Positions 49,336 through 59,582 of a DNA stretch of 64,000 nt are shown piece after piece; positions within the stretch are counted from its first letter, which is position 1, and every line of letters begins with the position of its first letter. The notes beneath the pieces were generated by a model. The model worked only from the letters and a program-made list of their open reading frames with translations. It had not been told where the DNA came from and made no database searches. Position numbers and translations under genes: made by a program. Location of the stretch: positions 1 through 64,000 of the forward strand of contig JAURWY010000026.1 of assembly GCA_030654695.1 (NCBI GenBank), given 5' to 3'. The DNA is from Polaromonas sp. (lineage in GTDB: Bacteria; Pseudomonadota; Gammaproteobacteria; Burkholderiales; Burkholderiaceae_C).

Positions 49336-50478
49336 TTACTTCAGGTCGTCCGCTAACACCTTGATGATGCGTTCTGCATTGACTGAGGTCTCAGGCTTGC
49401 CTTCGGCATTGAGCACGGAAACCGAGGTCGATTCATCCTTGCTGTTCAATGCAATCCTATATTTCAGGGGCGCCGAGGGGGCCGTTGAGCTGCTGAATAG
49501 TTTGCTGAAGAATCCGGATTCTTTGGCATCGGTGGTCAATGAGACATAGCGCACAAAATACAGACCCTGTGCACGGTCGCGGTCTTCGACGGTGAAACCC
49601 GTGCGGTCAAGTGCCAGCCCGACGCGACGCCAAGCGCGCTCAAAGCCTTCGTCGATTTGCAACACCGGAATACCGTTGACCGATGCCATACGGGAGGTTT
49701 GACGCTGGACGCCACTGGCCACCAGTGCTTTGGACTGTTCTTGCGTGACCCCCAGCTTGACCATCAAGCGACGCAGGAATTCAGCTTCTAGTTCGGGGTC
49801 CGCTGGGCGTGGCTGCCAAATGGTGGAGCCGCTACCGCCAGCGGCAGAGGTGCTGCTGACAACTTCGACCATGCCTCGGTGGCTGATGAAAATCTCAGTG
49901 CCACCATTGGCTGTGCGCTCTAAACGGGTGCGGAATTTGTCGCGTTCGCCCGTCGAATAAAGGCTGTCTAAGACTTTGCCGATGGTGTTGCGAATGAAGT
50001 CTTGCGGTAATTTGGCCCGGTTTTCGGCGAAATCAGTTTCCAGAATGCCGAGTTCAGCTTGCTCAATGGGCAACTGAAAACCACTCTCTTTCCAGAACTC
50101 ACGCACCGGATCCCACAGCTTGTCTGCTGGGCGGTTGACCACCAACCAACGCTGGTTACCGGCGCGCTCAATGCGGACGTCGCCCATGGTGTTGGCGGCC
50201 GTCGGTGTGGCCGTGTTGGGCTGGGTGACTTGATACGCGTTGGCTGAAACGGCCATGCCGGGGACGACGTAGCGGCTGTCGCGTGTGAGCTGGCTGAGAT
50301 CGGGTGGCACGTCGAGGGATGGACCTTTGGTGGCTGATGCAGACTTGTAGTCCACTTTGCCGCCACTCAGGGTGTCACTGACCGACGTGCAGCCACTGAG
50401 GGCCAAACCGACAAGCAATGCGGTAACTGCCAGACCTAGCGAAGTGCGTTGGTAGGAAATAGTCATAGGAGTCTTCAA
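49336..50478 (-). CDS. bamC: Outer membrane assembly lipoprotein BamC
   Basis: BamC is a lipoprotein of the BAM complex that inserts beta-barrel proteins into the outer membrane. The 380-residue protein has a signal with lipobox LALSGC (Cys near residue 30), an unstructured N-terminal stretch including SLDVPPDLSQLTRDSRY, which is conserved in the family, and two helix-grip domains (about 95-205 and 255-375). It lies directly behind dapA, the classic dapA-bamC pair. An in-frame ATG four codons further in is an alternative start. Confidence 0.94.
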   Translation of the reverse strand: MKTPMTISYQRTSLGLAVTALLVGLALSGCTSVSDTLSGGKVDYKSASATKGPSLDVPPDLSQLTRDSRYVVPGMAVSANAYQVTQPNTATPTAANTMGDVRIERAGNQRWLVVNRPADKLWDPVREFWKESGFQLPIEQAELGILETDFAENRAKLPQDFIRNTIGKVLDSLYSTGERDKFRTRLERTANGGTEIFISHRGMVEVVSSTSAAGGSGSTIWQPRPADPELEAEFLRRLMVKLGVTQEQSKALVASGVQRQTSRMASVNGIPVLQIDEGFERAWRRVGLALDRTGFTVEDRDRAQGLYFVRYVSLTTDAKESGFFSKLFSSSTAPSAPLKYRIALNSKDESTSVSVLNAEGKPETSVNAERIIKVLADDLK

Positions 50479-50493
50479 TTCGTGTCCTTCAGA

Positions 50494-51387
50494 TCAGATC
50501 AAGCCGCAAACGCGCAAGGCGTTTTCGACAGTGGCTTCGTTGGATGGTTCCAGCGGCGTCATAGGCAGGCGCAGTGTGGGGCCGCAGAGCTTCATGCGGG
50601 CCATCGCCCACTTCACGGGAATTGGGTTGGATTCCACAAAAAGATGTTTGTGCAGGGGCAACAGTTGCAGCTGGATCTGCATGGCGCGCAGGGTGTCGCC
50701 CGCCACTGCAGCCATGCACAGCTCGTGCATCAGGCGAGGTGCGATGTTGGCCGTTACGCTGATATTGCCTTGGCCACCGCACAGCATCAGGGCCACAGCG
50801 GTGGCGTCATCACCTGAATACACCGCGAAATCAGCTGGGGTTTCTTTGATCAGCCATTGCGCACGCTCGATGTTGCCGGTGGCTTCCTTGATTCCAACAA
50901 TGCCGGGCAGCTGCGTCAGCCGCATCACCGTGGGGTGCAGCATGTCTGCCACGCTGCGGCCGGGAACGTTGTACAAAACCATGGGCAGATCAACCGCTTC
51001 GGCGATCGCCTTGAAGTGCCGGTACTGGCCTTCTTGCGTGGGTTTGTTGTAGTAGGGCACGACCTGCAACTGGCAATCGGCGCCGACTTTTTTAGCGAAC
51101 TTGGTCAGTTCAATGGCCTCAGCCGTCGAGTTGGCACCGCAGCCGGCCATGATTGGCACGGCTTTGGCGCCATGGCTGAGCGCCTGCTCAACCGCGACGC
51201 GGATGATTTCGCAGTGCTCTTCAACGTTGACTGTCGGCGACTCGCCAGTGGTGCCGACCACGCCGATGCAGTCTGTGCCTTCAGTGATGTGCCAGTCCAC
51301 CAGTTTGCGCAAGGTGGGGTAATCGACACGGCCATCTTCGTGTAGTGGGGTCGCCAGAGCAACAATACTGCCAGTGATTTGTTTCAT
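50494..51387 (-). CDS. dapA: 4-hydroxy-tetrahydrodipicolinate synthase
   Basis: DapA condenses pyruvate and aspartate semialdehyde in lysine and diaminopimelate synthesis. The 297-residue TIM barrel has the pyruvate-binding GTTGESPT motif near residue 46, Tyr139 in VLYNVPGRS and the Schiff-base Lys167 in [11 protein letters not shown]. It is the first gene of a dapA-bamC-MBL hydrolase series. A TATAAG box lies about 17 bases before the start codon. Confidence 0.98.
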   Translation of the reverse strand: MKQITGSIVALATPLHEDGRVDYPTLRKLVDWHITEGTDCIGVVGTTGESPTVNVEEHCEIIRVAVEQALSHGAKAVPIMAGCGANSTAEAIELTKFAKKVGADCQLQVVPYYNKPTQEGQYRHFKAIAEAVDLPMVLYNVPGRSVADMLHPTVMRLTQLPGIVGIKEATGNIERAQWLIKETPADFAVYSGDDATAVALMLCGGQGNISVTANIAPRLMHELCMAAVAGDTLRAMQIQLQLLPLHKHLFVESNPIPVKWAMARMKLCGPTLRLPMTPLEPSNEATVENALRVCGLI

Positions 51388-51518
51388 GTTTTGAGTAACC
51401 TAGACTTATAAGACAAGTCGGCGAAAAGAGGTGCAATAACGGGCGTTTAAAGCCAATGGCGCATTCTACTCAGCCCGCAGAGCTCCGACTGTATCTGCTG
51501 GTGATGCAGATCTTGGTT

Positions 51519-52115
51519 TTAGCCGAGCCGATAGCGGGCAACCGAGTGCGTGGGTGCTTCATCGTTCAGAGGCCACTCACGGACGGCGACGATGCGCTGA
51601 ACAAAGCGCGGGCTGGGTTGGTCTTCAAAGCCCTCTTCAAACGCGACGATGCACAGCTCTTGGCAGACTTGCAGCAATTCCCCAGGCTGGAGCAAAAAAT
51701 CGGCTCTTGATGGTTTGCCCACCGTTTCATTGCCAGCGGCAAAGGTTTCGTAAATGAGGACGCCGCCTGACGCCAGACTGGCCAGCAACGTTGGCAGCAA
51801 AGGTCGCCACAGGTAGTTGGTGACTATGACGGCATCAAACTGGCGTCCGGCAAAAGGCCAAGGACCATTTTCAATATCGGCGACACAGGTTTCGCAGCGC
51901 TCTGCCGGCAGGCCAATGGCCGCGATGGCCTCGGCAGAACGGTCGACGGCCACCACCTTGAGACCGCGTTGATGCAAGTAGCGCGCATGGCGACCACGGC
52001 CACAGGCGACGTCGAGTACGCAGCCACCTTCAGGCACTAAGTGACTCCAGCGTTGCACCCAAGCCGAGGCAGCTTCATCGCCGTGGCCGATCGGGAGGGT
52101 TGGCGTTAGCGTCAT
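51519..52115 (-). CDS. Class I SAM-dependent methyltransferase
   Basis: This 198-residue methyltransferase has the SAM motif I CVLDVACGRGRHARYL near residue 35, followed by VVAVDRSAEAI and the post-motif FDAVIVTNYLWRPLLP. It resembles the tellurite-resistance TehB-like group. The substrate is unknown. The start at 52115 shares one base with the stop of the 39-codon membrane-protein gene (TGATG), pointing to translational coupling. Confidence 0.85.
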   Translation of the reverse strand: MTLTPTLPIGHGDEAASAWVQRWSHLVPEGGCVLDVACGRGRHARYLHQRGLKVVAVDRSAEAIAAIGLPAERCETCVADIENGPWPFAGRQFDAVIVTNYLWRPLLPTLLASLASGGVLIYETFAAGNETVGKPSRADFLLQPGELLQVCQELCIVAFEEGFEDQPSPRFVQRIVAVREWPLNDEAPTHSVARYRLG

Positions 52116-52234
52116 CAAAAGCAAGCCCACAGCTGATCCGCCAGCATGACCAGCATGTCGGGCCGCGTGTAGAAGGCAAACACCGCCAACGGAATGGCGA
52201 TGAAGAGCGTCCAGAGCAATGTTTTTTTCAACAT
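52115..52234 (-). CDS. Small membrane protein (39 aa) coupled to the methyltransferase
   Basis: This short frame starts MLKKTLLWTLFIAIPLAVFA and continues FYTRPDMLVMLADQLWACF. It has a Lys-Lys start, one hydrophobic helix and an amphipathic tail. It is supported by its exact TGATG join with the methyltransferase gene, the lack of any other gene in this gap and its clean membrane-protein composition. It is followed upstream by the MFS gene stop 10 bases away. Its function is unknown, and it is too short for most gene callers. Confidence 0.65.
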   Translation of the reverse strand: MLKKTLLWTLFIAIPLAVFAFYTRPDMLVMLADQLWACF

Positions 52235-52244
52235 CCGAACTATC

Positions 52245-53504
52245 TTAGACGCCTTGTGGCAGTTTGGCTGGCGTCCGCACAATGGGCGCCTCGCGCACCG
52301 GCAAATTGACCAAGCCGGCAAAGACACCCAAGCCGATCGCGATGTACCAAACGAGGTCATAGCTGCCCGTTTTGTCGTACATGTAGCCGCCCAGCCAGAC
52401 ACCCATGAAGGAGCCGATCTGGTGGCTGAAAAAGATGAAGCCGCTGAGCATCGACAAATGCTGGATGCCGAAAATCTGCGCCACCGCCGCATTGGTGGGC
52501 GGCACGGTAGACAGCCACAAGACGCCCATGACGGCGGCAAATAAATACACGCTCATGGGGCTGATGGGGGCTGCGATGAAGATAGAGATCACGACCGCGC
52601 GCGAAAAATAAATACCCGCCAAAATATTTTTCTTGGCTATTTTTTGACCCAGAGCGCCTGCAGCATAGGTGCCAAAGACATTGAATAATCCAATCAAGGC
52701 CAGGGCATAACTGGCGACTTCTGGCGGCAGGCTTTTGTCTTTCAGGTAGCTGGGCATGTGCACGCCGATGAAGACGACCTGAAAACCGCATACAAAATAG
52801 CCCGCCATCAGGAGTTGAAAGCTGGGGTACTTGAAGGCTTCTTTCAGGGCTTCGAGAATGGTTTGTTCGCGCTTGGTCGGGGCGGCACCCTTGGTTTTAT
52901 ATTCACGCAGACCGATGGCCAATGGAATCATCAGCAAGGCAGCTGCGCCCAGCACCAGCAAGGCTTCTTGCCAGCCGAAGCGGGTGATTAAAAACCCCTC
53001 AATCGGCACCATCAAAAACTGACCAAAGGAGCCCGCAGCTGCAGCAACACCCATGGCCCAAGAGCGTTTGTCGGCCGAGATGTTGCGGCCGATCACGCCG
53101 TAGATCACCGCGTAAGTGGTGCCCGCTTGTGCCGCTCCTATCAATACACCGGTCGTGAGGGTGAACAGAAACCCAGTGGGTGACAGCGCCATGCCGACCA
53201 AGCCCAGCGCATACAAAACAGCGCCGGCCATGATGACGCGAAAGGCGCCAAAGCGGTCGGCAATCATGCCGGCAAAAATACCGAAAATGCCCCACGAGAT
53301 ATTCTGGATCGCTATCGCAAACGCAAACGTTTCGCGCGTCCAACCTTGCGCTTGGGTGATCGGTTGCAGCCACAGACCAAAGCCGTGGCGAATGCCCATC
53401 GACAGCGTGACGATGGCGGCGCCGCAGGCTAAAACTTGCAGCATCGAGAGCTTGCGTGGTTCTGGAAAAGCGTTTGAGTTGGAGGGGTGTGTTGCGGAAG
53501 ACAT
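52245..53504 (-). CDS. MFS transporter (monocarboxylate/oxalate-formate antiporter-like)
   Basis: This 419-residue major facilitator has 12 predicted helices. The segments SMGIRHGFGLWLQPITQAQGW, with the amphipathic tail of helix 1, and GMIADRFGAFRV place it near the OFA/MCP-like group. Substrates of such carriers are organic acids; the specificity here is unknown. It may be the first gene of an operon with the 39-codon protein and the methyltransferase. TACATT lies six bases before the start codon on the same strand. Confidence 0.88.
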   Translation of the reverse strand: MSSATHPSNSNAFPEPRKLSMLQVLACGAAIVTLSMGIRHGFGLWLQPITQAQGWTRETFAFAIAIQNISWGIFGIFAGMIADRFGAFRVIMAGAVLYALGLVGMALSPTGFLFTLTTGVLIGAAQAGTTYAVIYGVIGRNISADKRSWAMGVAAAAGSFGQFLMVPIEGFLITRFGWQEALLVLGAAALLMIPLAIGLREYKTKGAAPTKREQTILEALKEAFKYPSFQLLMAGYFVCGFQVVFIGVHMPSYLKDKSLPPEVASYALALIGLFNVFGTYAAGALGQKIAKKNILAGIYFSRAVVISIFIAAPISPMSVYLFAAVMGVLWLSTVPPTNAAVAQIFGIQHLSMLSGFIFFSHQIGSFMGVWLGGYMYDKTGSYDLVWYIAIGLGVFAGLVNLPVREAPIVRTPAKLPQGV

Positions 53505-53510
53505 AGGTTA

Positions 53511-53516
53511 AATGTA
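53511..53516 (-). promoter_or_regulatory. -10-like hexamer TACATT, 6 nt before MFS start
   Basis: On the minus strand TACATT is followed by taacct and the ATG at 53504, with no Shine-Dalgarno. It is the same hexamer as before coaBC. Confidence 0.4.
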
Positions 53517-53636
53517 ACGACTCACCGCAGATCGCGCTTTTTGGACAATCGACACGGGATGCGTCAACGTAACTGTATTTATACCCAGTGATTGATGCTT
53601 GCCGCGTCTACAATCGCCGCAAATCACAGCACTGCC

Positions 53637-55607
53637 ATGGCCTCCAAACTACCCACCGACTATTCCGAAAGTTCCATCCGCGTGCTCAAGGGCCTTGAGC
53701 CTGTCAAGCAGCGGCCGGGCATGTACACCCGTACCGACAACCCTCTGCATATCTTGCAGGAGGTGCTCGACAACTCGGCCGACGAAGCTTTGGCCGGGCA
53801 CGGCAAAAAGATCAAGGTGACGCTGCACGCGGACGGCTCGGTCAGCATCGAAGACGATGGCCGTGGTATTCCGTTTGGCATGCACCCGGAAGAAAACGCG
53901 CCGGTGATCGAGCTGGTCTTCACGCGGCTGCATGCCGGTGGTAAGTTTGACAAAGGTTCGGGCGGTGCGTATAGCTTTTCGGGCGGTTTGCACGGCGTCG
54001 GCGTCAGCGTGACGAATGCGCTGTCCAAGCGCATGGAGGTGTCTTCGTGGCGCGACGGCAAGGCGGCGCGGTTGGTCTTTTCGGGCGGTGATGTCATTGA
54101 GGCGCTGCAGATTCGGCCTTCCGGGGACGGCGACCGCAAGAGCGGCACGGCAGTCAGGGCGTGGCCTGACCCCAAGTACTTTGAAACCGCAGCGCTGCCC
54201 ATGAACGAGCTGACGCACTTGCTGCGCAGCAAGGCCGTGCTGATGCCGGGCGTCACCGTCACGCTGATCAATGAAAAGACCAAAGAAACCCAGGCCTGGG
54301 TTTACAAGGGCGGGCTGCACGACTACCTGATGCAGACGCTCAACGCTGATCTGGTGATCCCGATGTTTGAAGGCGAAGGTTTTGCCGATGCAGCGCACGA
54401 CAGCTTTGCTGAAGGCGAGGGCGCGCAGTGGTGCGTGGCCTTCACCGAAGACGGCCATCCGGTGCGTGAAAGCTATGTCAATTTGATCCCGACCAGCGCT
54501 GGCGGCACGCATGAAAGCGGCTTGCGCGACGGCCTGTTCACCGCCGTCAAGAGCTTTGTCGACCTGCATTCCTTGCTACCCAAGGGTGTGAAGCTGTTGC
54601 CCGAAGACGTTTTTGCGCGCGCCAGCTACGTGCTGTCTGCCAAGGTCTTGGACCCGCAGTTTCAGGGGCAGATCAAGGAACGGCTGAATTCGCGTGACGC
54701 CGTCCGGCTGGTCTCCAGCTTTGTCCGGCCGACGCTGGAACTCTGGCTGAACCAGCATGTGGAGTACGGTAAAAAGCTCGCCGAGCTGGCGATTCGCGCC
54801 GCCCAATCGCGCCAAAAAGCCGGCCAAAAAGTTGAAAAACGCAAGGGCTCCGGCGTGGCGGTGTTGCCTGGCAAACTGACCGATTGCGAGAGCAAAGACT
54901 TGGCCTACAACGAAGTGTTTTTGGTCGAGGGTGACTCTGCTGGCGGCAGCGCCAAGATGGGCCGCAACAAAGAAAGCCAAGCTATTTTGCCGCTGCGCGG
55001 CAAGGTCCTCAACACTTGGGAAGTCGAGCGCGACCGGCTCTTTGCCAACAACGAAATTCACGACATCGCCGTGGCACTGGGGATTGACCCTCACGGCCCC
55101 GACGACACGCCTGACATGAGCGGCCTGCGCTATGGCAAGGTCTGTATTTTGAGCGACGCTGACGTTGATGGCTCGCACATCCAGGTGCTGCTGTTGACGC
55201 TGTTTTTCAGGCATTTTCCCAAGCTCATCGAAACCGGCCATTTGTATGTGGCGCGGCCACCGCTGTTCAGGGTCGATGCGCCGGCCCGCGGCAAGAAGCC
55301 GGCATCCAAAGCGTATGCTCTAGACGACGGCGAACTCAACGCGATTCTTGACAAGCTGCGCAAGGAAGGCGTGAAAGAAAACGGTTGGAGCATCAGTCGC
55401 TTCAAGGGCTTGGGCGAGATGAACGCTGAACAATTGTGGGAAACCACGCTCAACCCTGACACCCGCCGTTTGTTGCCGGTGCAACTCGGCAATGTTGATT
55501 TTGCGCAGACTGTCAACCTCATCACCAAACTCATGGGCAAGGGTGAAGCCGCCGCCCGACGCGAGCTGATGGAGCTGCACGGTGACGCTGTGGATATCGA
55601 CGTTTGA
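53637..55607 (+). CDS. parE: DNA topoisomerase IV subunit B
   Basis: ParE is the ATPase subunit of topoisomerase IV, which decatenates daughter chromosomes. The 656-residue protein has the GHKL motifs EVLDNSADEAL, DDGRGIPFG and the GLHGVGVSVTNALS lid. The TOPRIM domain shows VEGDSAGGSAK and DADVDGSHIQ. The length and the adjacent parC favour ParE over GyrB. The ATG at 53637 gives the expected N-terminus (MASKLPTDYSESSIRVL). A TACAAT box is at 53609-53614, implying a leader of about 16 bases. Confidence 0.96.
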   Translation: MASKLPTDYSESSIRVLKGLEPVKQRPGMYTRTDNPLHILQEVLDNSADEALAGHGKKIKVTLHADGSVSIEDDGRGIPFGMHPEENAPVIELVFTRLHAGGKFDKGSGGAYSFSGGLHGVGVSVTNALSKRMEVSSWRDGKAARLVFSGGDVIEALQIRPSGDGDRKSGTAVRAWPDPKYFETAALPMNELTHLLRSKAVLMPGVTVTLINEKTKETQAWVYKGGLHDYLMQTLNADLVIPMFEGEGFADAAHDSFAEGEGAQWCVAFTEDGHPVRESYVNLIPTSAGGTHESGLRDGLFTAVKSFVDLHSLLPKGVKLLPEDVFARASYVLSAKVLDPQFQGQIKERLNSRDAVRLVSSFVRPTLELWLNQHVEYGKKLAELAIRAAQSRQKAGQKVEKRKGSGVAVLPGKLTDCESKDLAYNEVFLVEGDSAGGSAKMGRNKESQAILPLRGKVLNTWEVERDRLFANNEIHDIAVALGIDPHGPDDTPDMSGLRYGKVCILSDADVDGSHIQVLLLTLFFRHFPKLIETGHLYVARPPLFRVDAPARGKKPASKAYALDDGELNAILDKLRKEGVKENGWSISRFKGLGEMNAEQLWETTLNPDTRRLLPVQLGNVDFAQTVNLITKLMGKGEAAARRELMELHGDAVDIDV

Positions 55608-55669
55608 ACGCGTCAATTCCCAATGAAGACCTGAACCCGAAACTGAATACCGATTGATCTGATACCGCC

Positions 55670-58024
55670 ATGGATTTATTCACCCCCGACGCTCCCGCCG
55701 TGACCCCTGAACCCGCCGACCAGGATTCGCTGGCGGCTTACGCCCAACGCGCTTACCTCGAATATGCGCTCAGCGTCGTCAAGGGTCGCGCCTTGCCTGA
55801 CGTCTGCGATGGCCAAAAGCCGGTGCAACGGCGCATTTTGTACAGCATGGCGCGCATGGGTTTGGGCTTTGGCGGCGCCAACGGCGCGACCGGCGCGAAA
55901 CCGGTCAAATGCGCCCGCGTGGTCGGCGACGTGCTGGGCCGTTTTCACCCGCACGGCGACCAGGCGGCGTATGACGCGCTGGTGCGCATGGCGCAAGACT
56001 TCAGCCAGCGCTACCCGCTGATTGATGGCCAAGGTAACTTTGGATCACGCGATGGTGACGGCGCTGCCGCCATGCGTTACACCGAGGCCCGGTTGGCGCG
56101 CATCACCAGTTTGTTGATGGAAGAAGTCGACGAAGGCACGGTCGACTTTGTGCCCAACTACGACGGTTCGACCGAAGAGCCAGGGCGTTTGCCTGCGCGT
56201 TTGCCGTTCACTTTGCTGAATGGCGCCAGCGGCATTGCGGTCGGCTTGGCCACTGAGATTCCGAGCCACAACCTGCGTGAAGTGGCCGACGCTTGCATCG
56301 CCCTGATCAAGACGCCGAACATCACGGACGAAGCGATTTCGGCCATCATCGCCGGCCCCGATTACCCGGGCGGCGCACAGATTATTTCGAGCCCGGCCGA
56401 GATCGCTGCGGCCTACCGCACCGGACGCGGTTCGCTCAAAGTTCGTGCTCGCTGGAAGATTGAAGAGCTGGCGCGTGGCCAGTGGCAACTGGTGGTTAAC
56501 GAGTTGCCGCCGGGTGTGAGCACCCAACGCGTGCTCGAAGAAATTGAAGAGATCACCAACCCGAAGGTGCGGCTGGGCAAAAAAGCGCTGTCGCAAGAGC
56601 AAGTTCAGCTCAAGCAAACCGTGTTGTCGGTGCTGGACGTGGTGCGCGACGAATCCAGCAAAGATGCCGCTGTGCGTCTGGTGTTTGAACCCAAAACCAG
56701 CCGCATTGAGCAGAGCGAGCTCATCACCACATTGCTGGCGCATACCAGCTTGGAAAGCTCGTCGCCGATCAACATGACCATGATCGGTCTGGATGGTCGT
56801 CCCACGCAAAAGTCTTTGCGGCAGATCCTCACCGAGTGGATTGAGTTTCGCCACACCACCATTCAGCGGCGCTCACAGCACCGGCTCGACAAAGTGCTGG
56901 CGCGCATCCACATTCTTGAAGGCCGGCAGCTGGTGCTGCTGAACATTGACGAAGTCATCGCCATCATTCGCCAAGCCGATGAGCCAAAGCCTGCGTTGAT
57001 GGAGCGCTTCAAACTCAGCGACCGTCAGGCCGAAGACATTCTTGAAATTCGCCTGCGGCAGTTGGCCAGGCTTGAAGCCATCAAGATCGAACAAGAGCTC
57101 AGCGGCCTGCGCGCAGACCAAGCCAAGCTCGAAGATATTCTGGGCAATCCGGCCACGCTGCGCCGCCTCATGGTCAAAGAAATCGAGGCTGATGCCAAGG
57201 TCTTTGCAGACCCACGCCGGACCCTGATTCAGGCTGATAAAAGAGCCGCTTTAGACGTCAAGGTGATCGACGAGCCCGTGACCGTGGTGGTCAGCGCCAA
57301 GGGCTGGGTGCGATCCCGCGGCGGCCAAGGCCATGACCCGGCGAGCTTCGCTTTCAAAGCCGGCGACGGCCTCTACGCGACCTTTGAATGCCGCACGGTT
57401 GACACCTTGCTGGTCTTTGGCAGCAACGGCCGCGTTTACTCTGTGCCCGTGGTGGCCTTGCCCGGTGCGCGCGGTGACGGCCAGCCCGTGACCACGCTGA
57501 TCGAGTTGGAAGCCGGCACGCAAGTGGCGCATTACTTCGCCGGCCCGGCGTCTGCGCAGCTCTTGCTGGCCAGCTCAGGCGGCTACGGCTTTTTGGCGGC
57601 GGTTGAGAACATGATCTCGCGCAATAAGAGCGGCAAAGCCTTCATCAGTTTGGGCGAGGGTGAAACCTTGTGCAAGCCTTCACATGCAGCGGGCACCTCA
57701 GGCGCGCAGCCGCTGCCAGACGCTACGCACGTGGCCTGTGCATCCACCGGCGGACGCATCCTGACCTTTGAAATCGACGAACTCAAGTTGATGGAAAAAG
57801 GCGGGCGCGGCCTGATGCTGATCGACCTCGAAGCCAAAGACCAGCTGGCCGGTGCTGCCGCTTACACGCGCAGCATCAAGATCGCTGGCATTGGCCGCGG
57901 TGCCAAAGAGCGTGAAGAAACGCTTGAAATCAGGAGCCTGAACAACGCCCGCGCCGCCCGTGCCCGCAAAGGCAAGGCGGCGGATCTAGGCTTCAAGCCG
58001 AACAGCGTGACGCGGGTGGAATGA
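55670..58024 (+). CDS. parC: DNA topoisomerase IV subunit A
   Basis: ParC is the DNA-cleaving subunit of topoisomerase IV. The 784-residue protein has the active-site Tyr137 in [12 protein letters not shown]. The quinolone-region helix [18 protein letters not shown] carries Asp at the position where many enzymes have Ser. A long coiled coil follows (about 380-480), then a beta-pinwheel C-terminal domain. It follows parE after 62 bases on the same strand. The gene ends in a hairpin region shared with the convergent RidA gene. Confidence 0.96.
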   Translation: MDLFTPDAPAVTPEPADQDSLAAYAQRAYLEYALSVVKGRALPDVCDGQKPVQRRILYSMARMGLGFGGANGATGAKPVKCARVVGDVLGRFHPHGDQAAYDALVRMAQDFSQRYPLIDGQGNFGSRDGDGAAAMRYTEARLARITSLLMEEVDEGTVDFVPNYDGSTEEPGRLPARLPFTLLNGASGIAVGLATEIPSHNLREVADACIALIKTPNITDEAISAIIAGPDYPGGAQIISSPAEIAAAYRTGRGSLKVRARWKIEELARGQWQLVVNELPPGVSTQRVLEEIEEITNPKVRLGKKALSQEQVQLKQTVLSVLDVVRDESSKDAAVRLVFEPKTSRIEQSELITTLLAHTSLESSSPINMTMIGLDGRPTQKSLRQILTEWIEFRHTTIQRRSQHRLDKVLARIHILEGRQLVLLNIDEVIAIIRQADEPKPALMERFKLSDRQAEDILEIRLRQLARLEAIKIEQELSGLRADQAKLEDILGNPATLRRLMVKEIEADAKVFADPRRTLIQADKRAALDVKVIDEPVTVVVSAKGWVRSRGGQGHDPASFAFKAGDGLYATFECRTVDTLLVFGSNGRVYSVPVVALPGARGDGQPVTTLIELEAGTQVAHYFAGPASAQLLLASSGGYGFLAAVENMISRNKSGKAFISLGEGETLCKPSHAAGTSGAQPLPDATHVACASTGGRILTFEIDELKLMEKGGRGLMLIDLEAKDQLAGAAAYTRSIKIAGIGRGAKEREETLEIRSLNNARAARARKGKAADLGFKPNSVTRVE

Positions 58025-58028
58025 GCCG

Positions 58029-58058
58029 CGCCGAGATTTAGCTCAGGCGATCTCGGCG
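58029..58058. terminator. Possible bidirectional terminator hairpin between parC and ridA
   Basis: Perfect 9-bp arms cgccgagat and atctcggcg flank a 12-base loop. The element spans the end of the RidA gene and lies five bases after the parC stop. It lacks a T-run on both strands, so it would be a weak terminator or a barrier to 3' exonucleases. Confidence 0.4.
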
Positions 58059-58531
58059 ATCATTTCAATTTCAACGCAAGCACCCATCGGGATTTGCGCT
58101 ACACCGAAGGCGCTGCGGGCATGTGCGCCCGCGGCTCCAAAAACGTCGCCGATGAGTTCACTGGCACCGTTGGTCACCAAGTGTTGATCGGTGAAGTCGC
58201 CGGTCGAGTTGACCAGACTCATCAGCTTGACGATGCGTTTGACATGGCTCAGGTCTTTGCCGGTGGCGACCAATGCGGCATGTAGTGTGCCCATCAGGTC
58301 AATCGCGATGGCGCGTGCGGCTTGTTGGCCTTCGGCTGTTTGCATGGTTTTACCCAATTGGCCGACCCATGCTTTGCCGTCTTTTTTGGCGATGTGACCG
58401 CTCAAGAAAATCAAGTTGCCGCTTTGCACAAAAGGCAAGTACGCGGCAGCGGGTGTGGACACGGGTGGCAGCTCAATGCCGAGGGTTTTCAGCTTGTCGT
58501 AAATGGCGTTGGAAGCGGCGGCGTTGGTCAT
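58043..58531 (-). CDS. RidA/YjgF family protein
   Basis: This RidA family enamine/imine deaminase-like protein has 162 residues. The longer subgroup with an N-terminal extension (LGIELPPVSTPAAAYLPFV) is evident, followed by the SGHIAKKDGKAWVGQLG strand region. RidA proteins remove reactive 2-aminoacrylate, but in this subgroup the residues that define deaminase activity are not clearly conserved, so the activity is uncertain. An AGGA site lies upstream of the start. It converges with parC. Confidence 0.88.
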   Translation of the reverse strand: MTNAAASNAIYDKLKTLGIELPPVSTPAAAYLPFVQSGNLIFLSGHIAKKDGKAWVGQLGKTMQTAEGQQAARAIAIDLMGTLHAALVATGKDLSHVKRIVKLMSLVNSTGDFTDQHLVTNGASELIGDVFGAAGAHARSAFGVAQIPMGACVEIEMIAEIA

Positions 58532-58597
58532 GAGTTTCCTGGGTGATGCGGCGGTAAAGCGTTAATTCTAGTGAACGCTCAGTTCTTGGCTCATCCC

Positions 58598-59545
58598 TCA
58601 GGCAGAGGCATCGCTCTGAATAAGGTCGCTGCGTTCAAGCGGTGAGACCGTCACCGCCACGCTCAATGCATGTCGTGCGCCACCGCGAATCACGCCGCGC
58701 ATGGGCGAGACGTCGAGGAAGTCGCGGCCCGTGGCGAGCGTCACGTAATCTTCGCCGGGACTGCGGTCGTTGGTCGGGTCAAAGTCCAGCCAGCAACCGG
58801 GCATCACACGGTCAACTTCAACCGTGGCAGTGGCCGCCGGGCAATACACCGAGGCCCATGCGTGTGAGGCGTCGCTGCCGATCAGTCGCGGCTGGCCGGG
58901 CGCTGGATGCGTCAACAGGTAGCCGCTGACGTAGCGCGCGGGCAGGCCCATGGCGCGGCAACAGGCGACCATGATGTGGGCGAAATCTTGGCAAACCCCT
59001 TTGCGCTGCTCGAGCGCTTCTAGCGCTGGCGTGTTGACTTCTGTGCTCAGGCTTTCGTACGCCATGCTGCTGTGAATCTGCTGCATCAGGGCTTTGGCGG
59101 CCTCGGCCAAAGGCCTGTCAGGGGCAAAGCTGGGGCGGGCGAACTCTGCAAAAGCGTCGTCGCGCGGCACATACGGTGAGGCAAAGAGGAACTCGGCGGC
59201 AGGGTCCCAAGCAGCCGCAGCACGGTAGCGAAAGTGCTCGCGCACGCGCTCCCAGCTGGGGCTGGCAGGCAGTACGTCGGCGTTCCAAGCGGCTGTGGTG
59301 GAGACCACGCTTTCGGCCACCACGCGCAATCGGTCATGGGCGCTTTGAAAAGAAAAAAAGGTGCTCAGATTGCCGTAAACGTCGACCACCTCGCGCTGCT
59401 GCGCAGGCGCTGGGTCAATCTGCAAATGGTGGCTGATCAGTTGCTGCCGTAGGTTGCTGGCGGGTTTGAGATGCACCACATGGTGGGCGTTTTCAACCGC
59501 AGGCGTGTAGTCATAGCGGGTCTCGTGGACGACGTGGAGCAACAT
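58598..59545 (-). CDS. Transglutaminase-like cysteine protease-fold protein
   Basis: This cytoplasmic transglutaminase-like protein has 315 residues. The N-terminal beta domain starts LLHVVHETRYDYTPAV, as in the 'bacterial transglutaminase-like N-terminal' family. The papain-like core has the catalytic triad Cys185 (RKGVCQDFAH), His228 (SDASHAW) and Asp256 (WLDFDPTND). Related proteins always seem to accompany circularly permuted ATP-grasp and alpha-E proteins, as here. The activity could be peptidase or amide transfer. It is the third gene of a minus-strand cluster with 59583-64000. Confidence 0.92.
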   Translation of the reverse strand: MLLHVVHETRYDYTPAVENAHHVVHLKPASNLRQQLISHHLQIDPAPAQQREVVDVYGNLSTFFSFQSAHDRLRVVAESVVSTTAAWNADVLPASPSWERVREHFRYRAAAAWDPAAEFLFASPYVPRDDAFAEFARPSFAPDRPLAEAAKALMQQIHSSMAYESLSTEVNTPALEALEQRKGVCQDFAHIMVACCRAMGLPARYVSGYLLTHPAPGQPRLIGSDASHAWASVYCPAATATVEVDRVMPGCWLDFDPTNDRSPGEDYVTLATGRDFLDVSPMRGVIRGGARHALSVAVTVSPLERSDLIQSDASA

Positions 59546-59582
59546 GAAAAAACCGGTAATGCAGTGAAAGAGGGCTGCGCTT

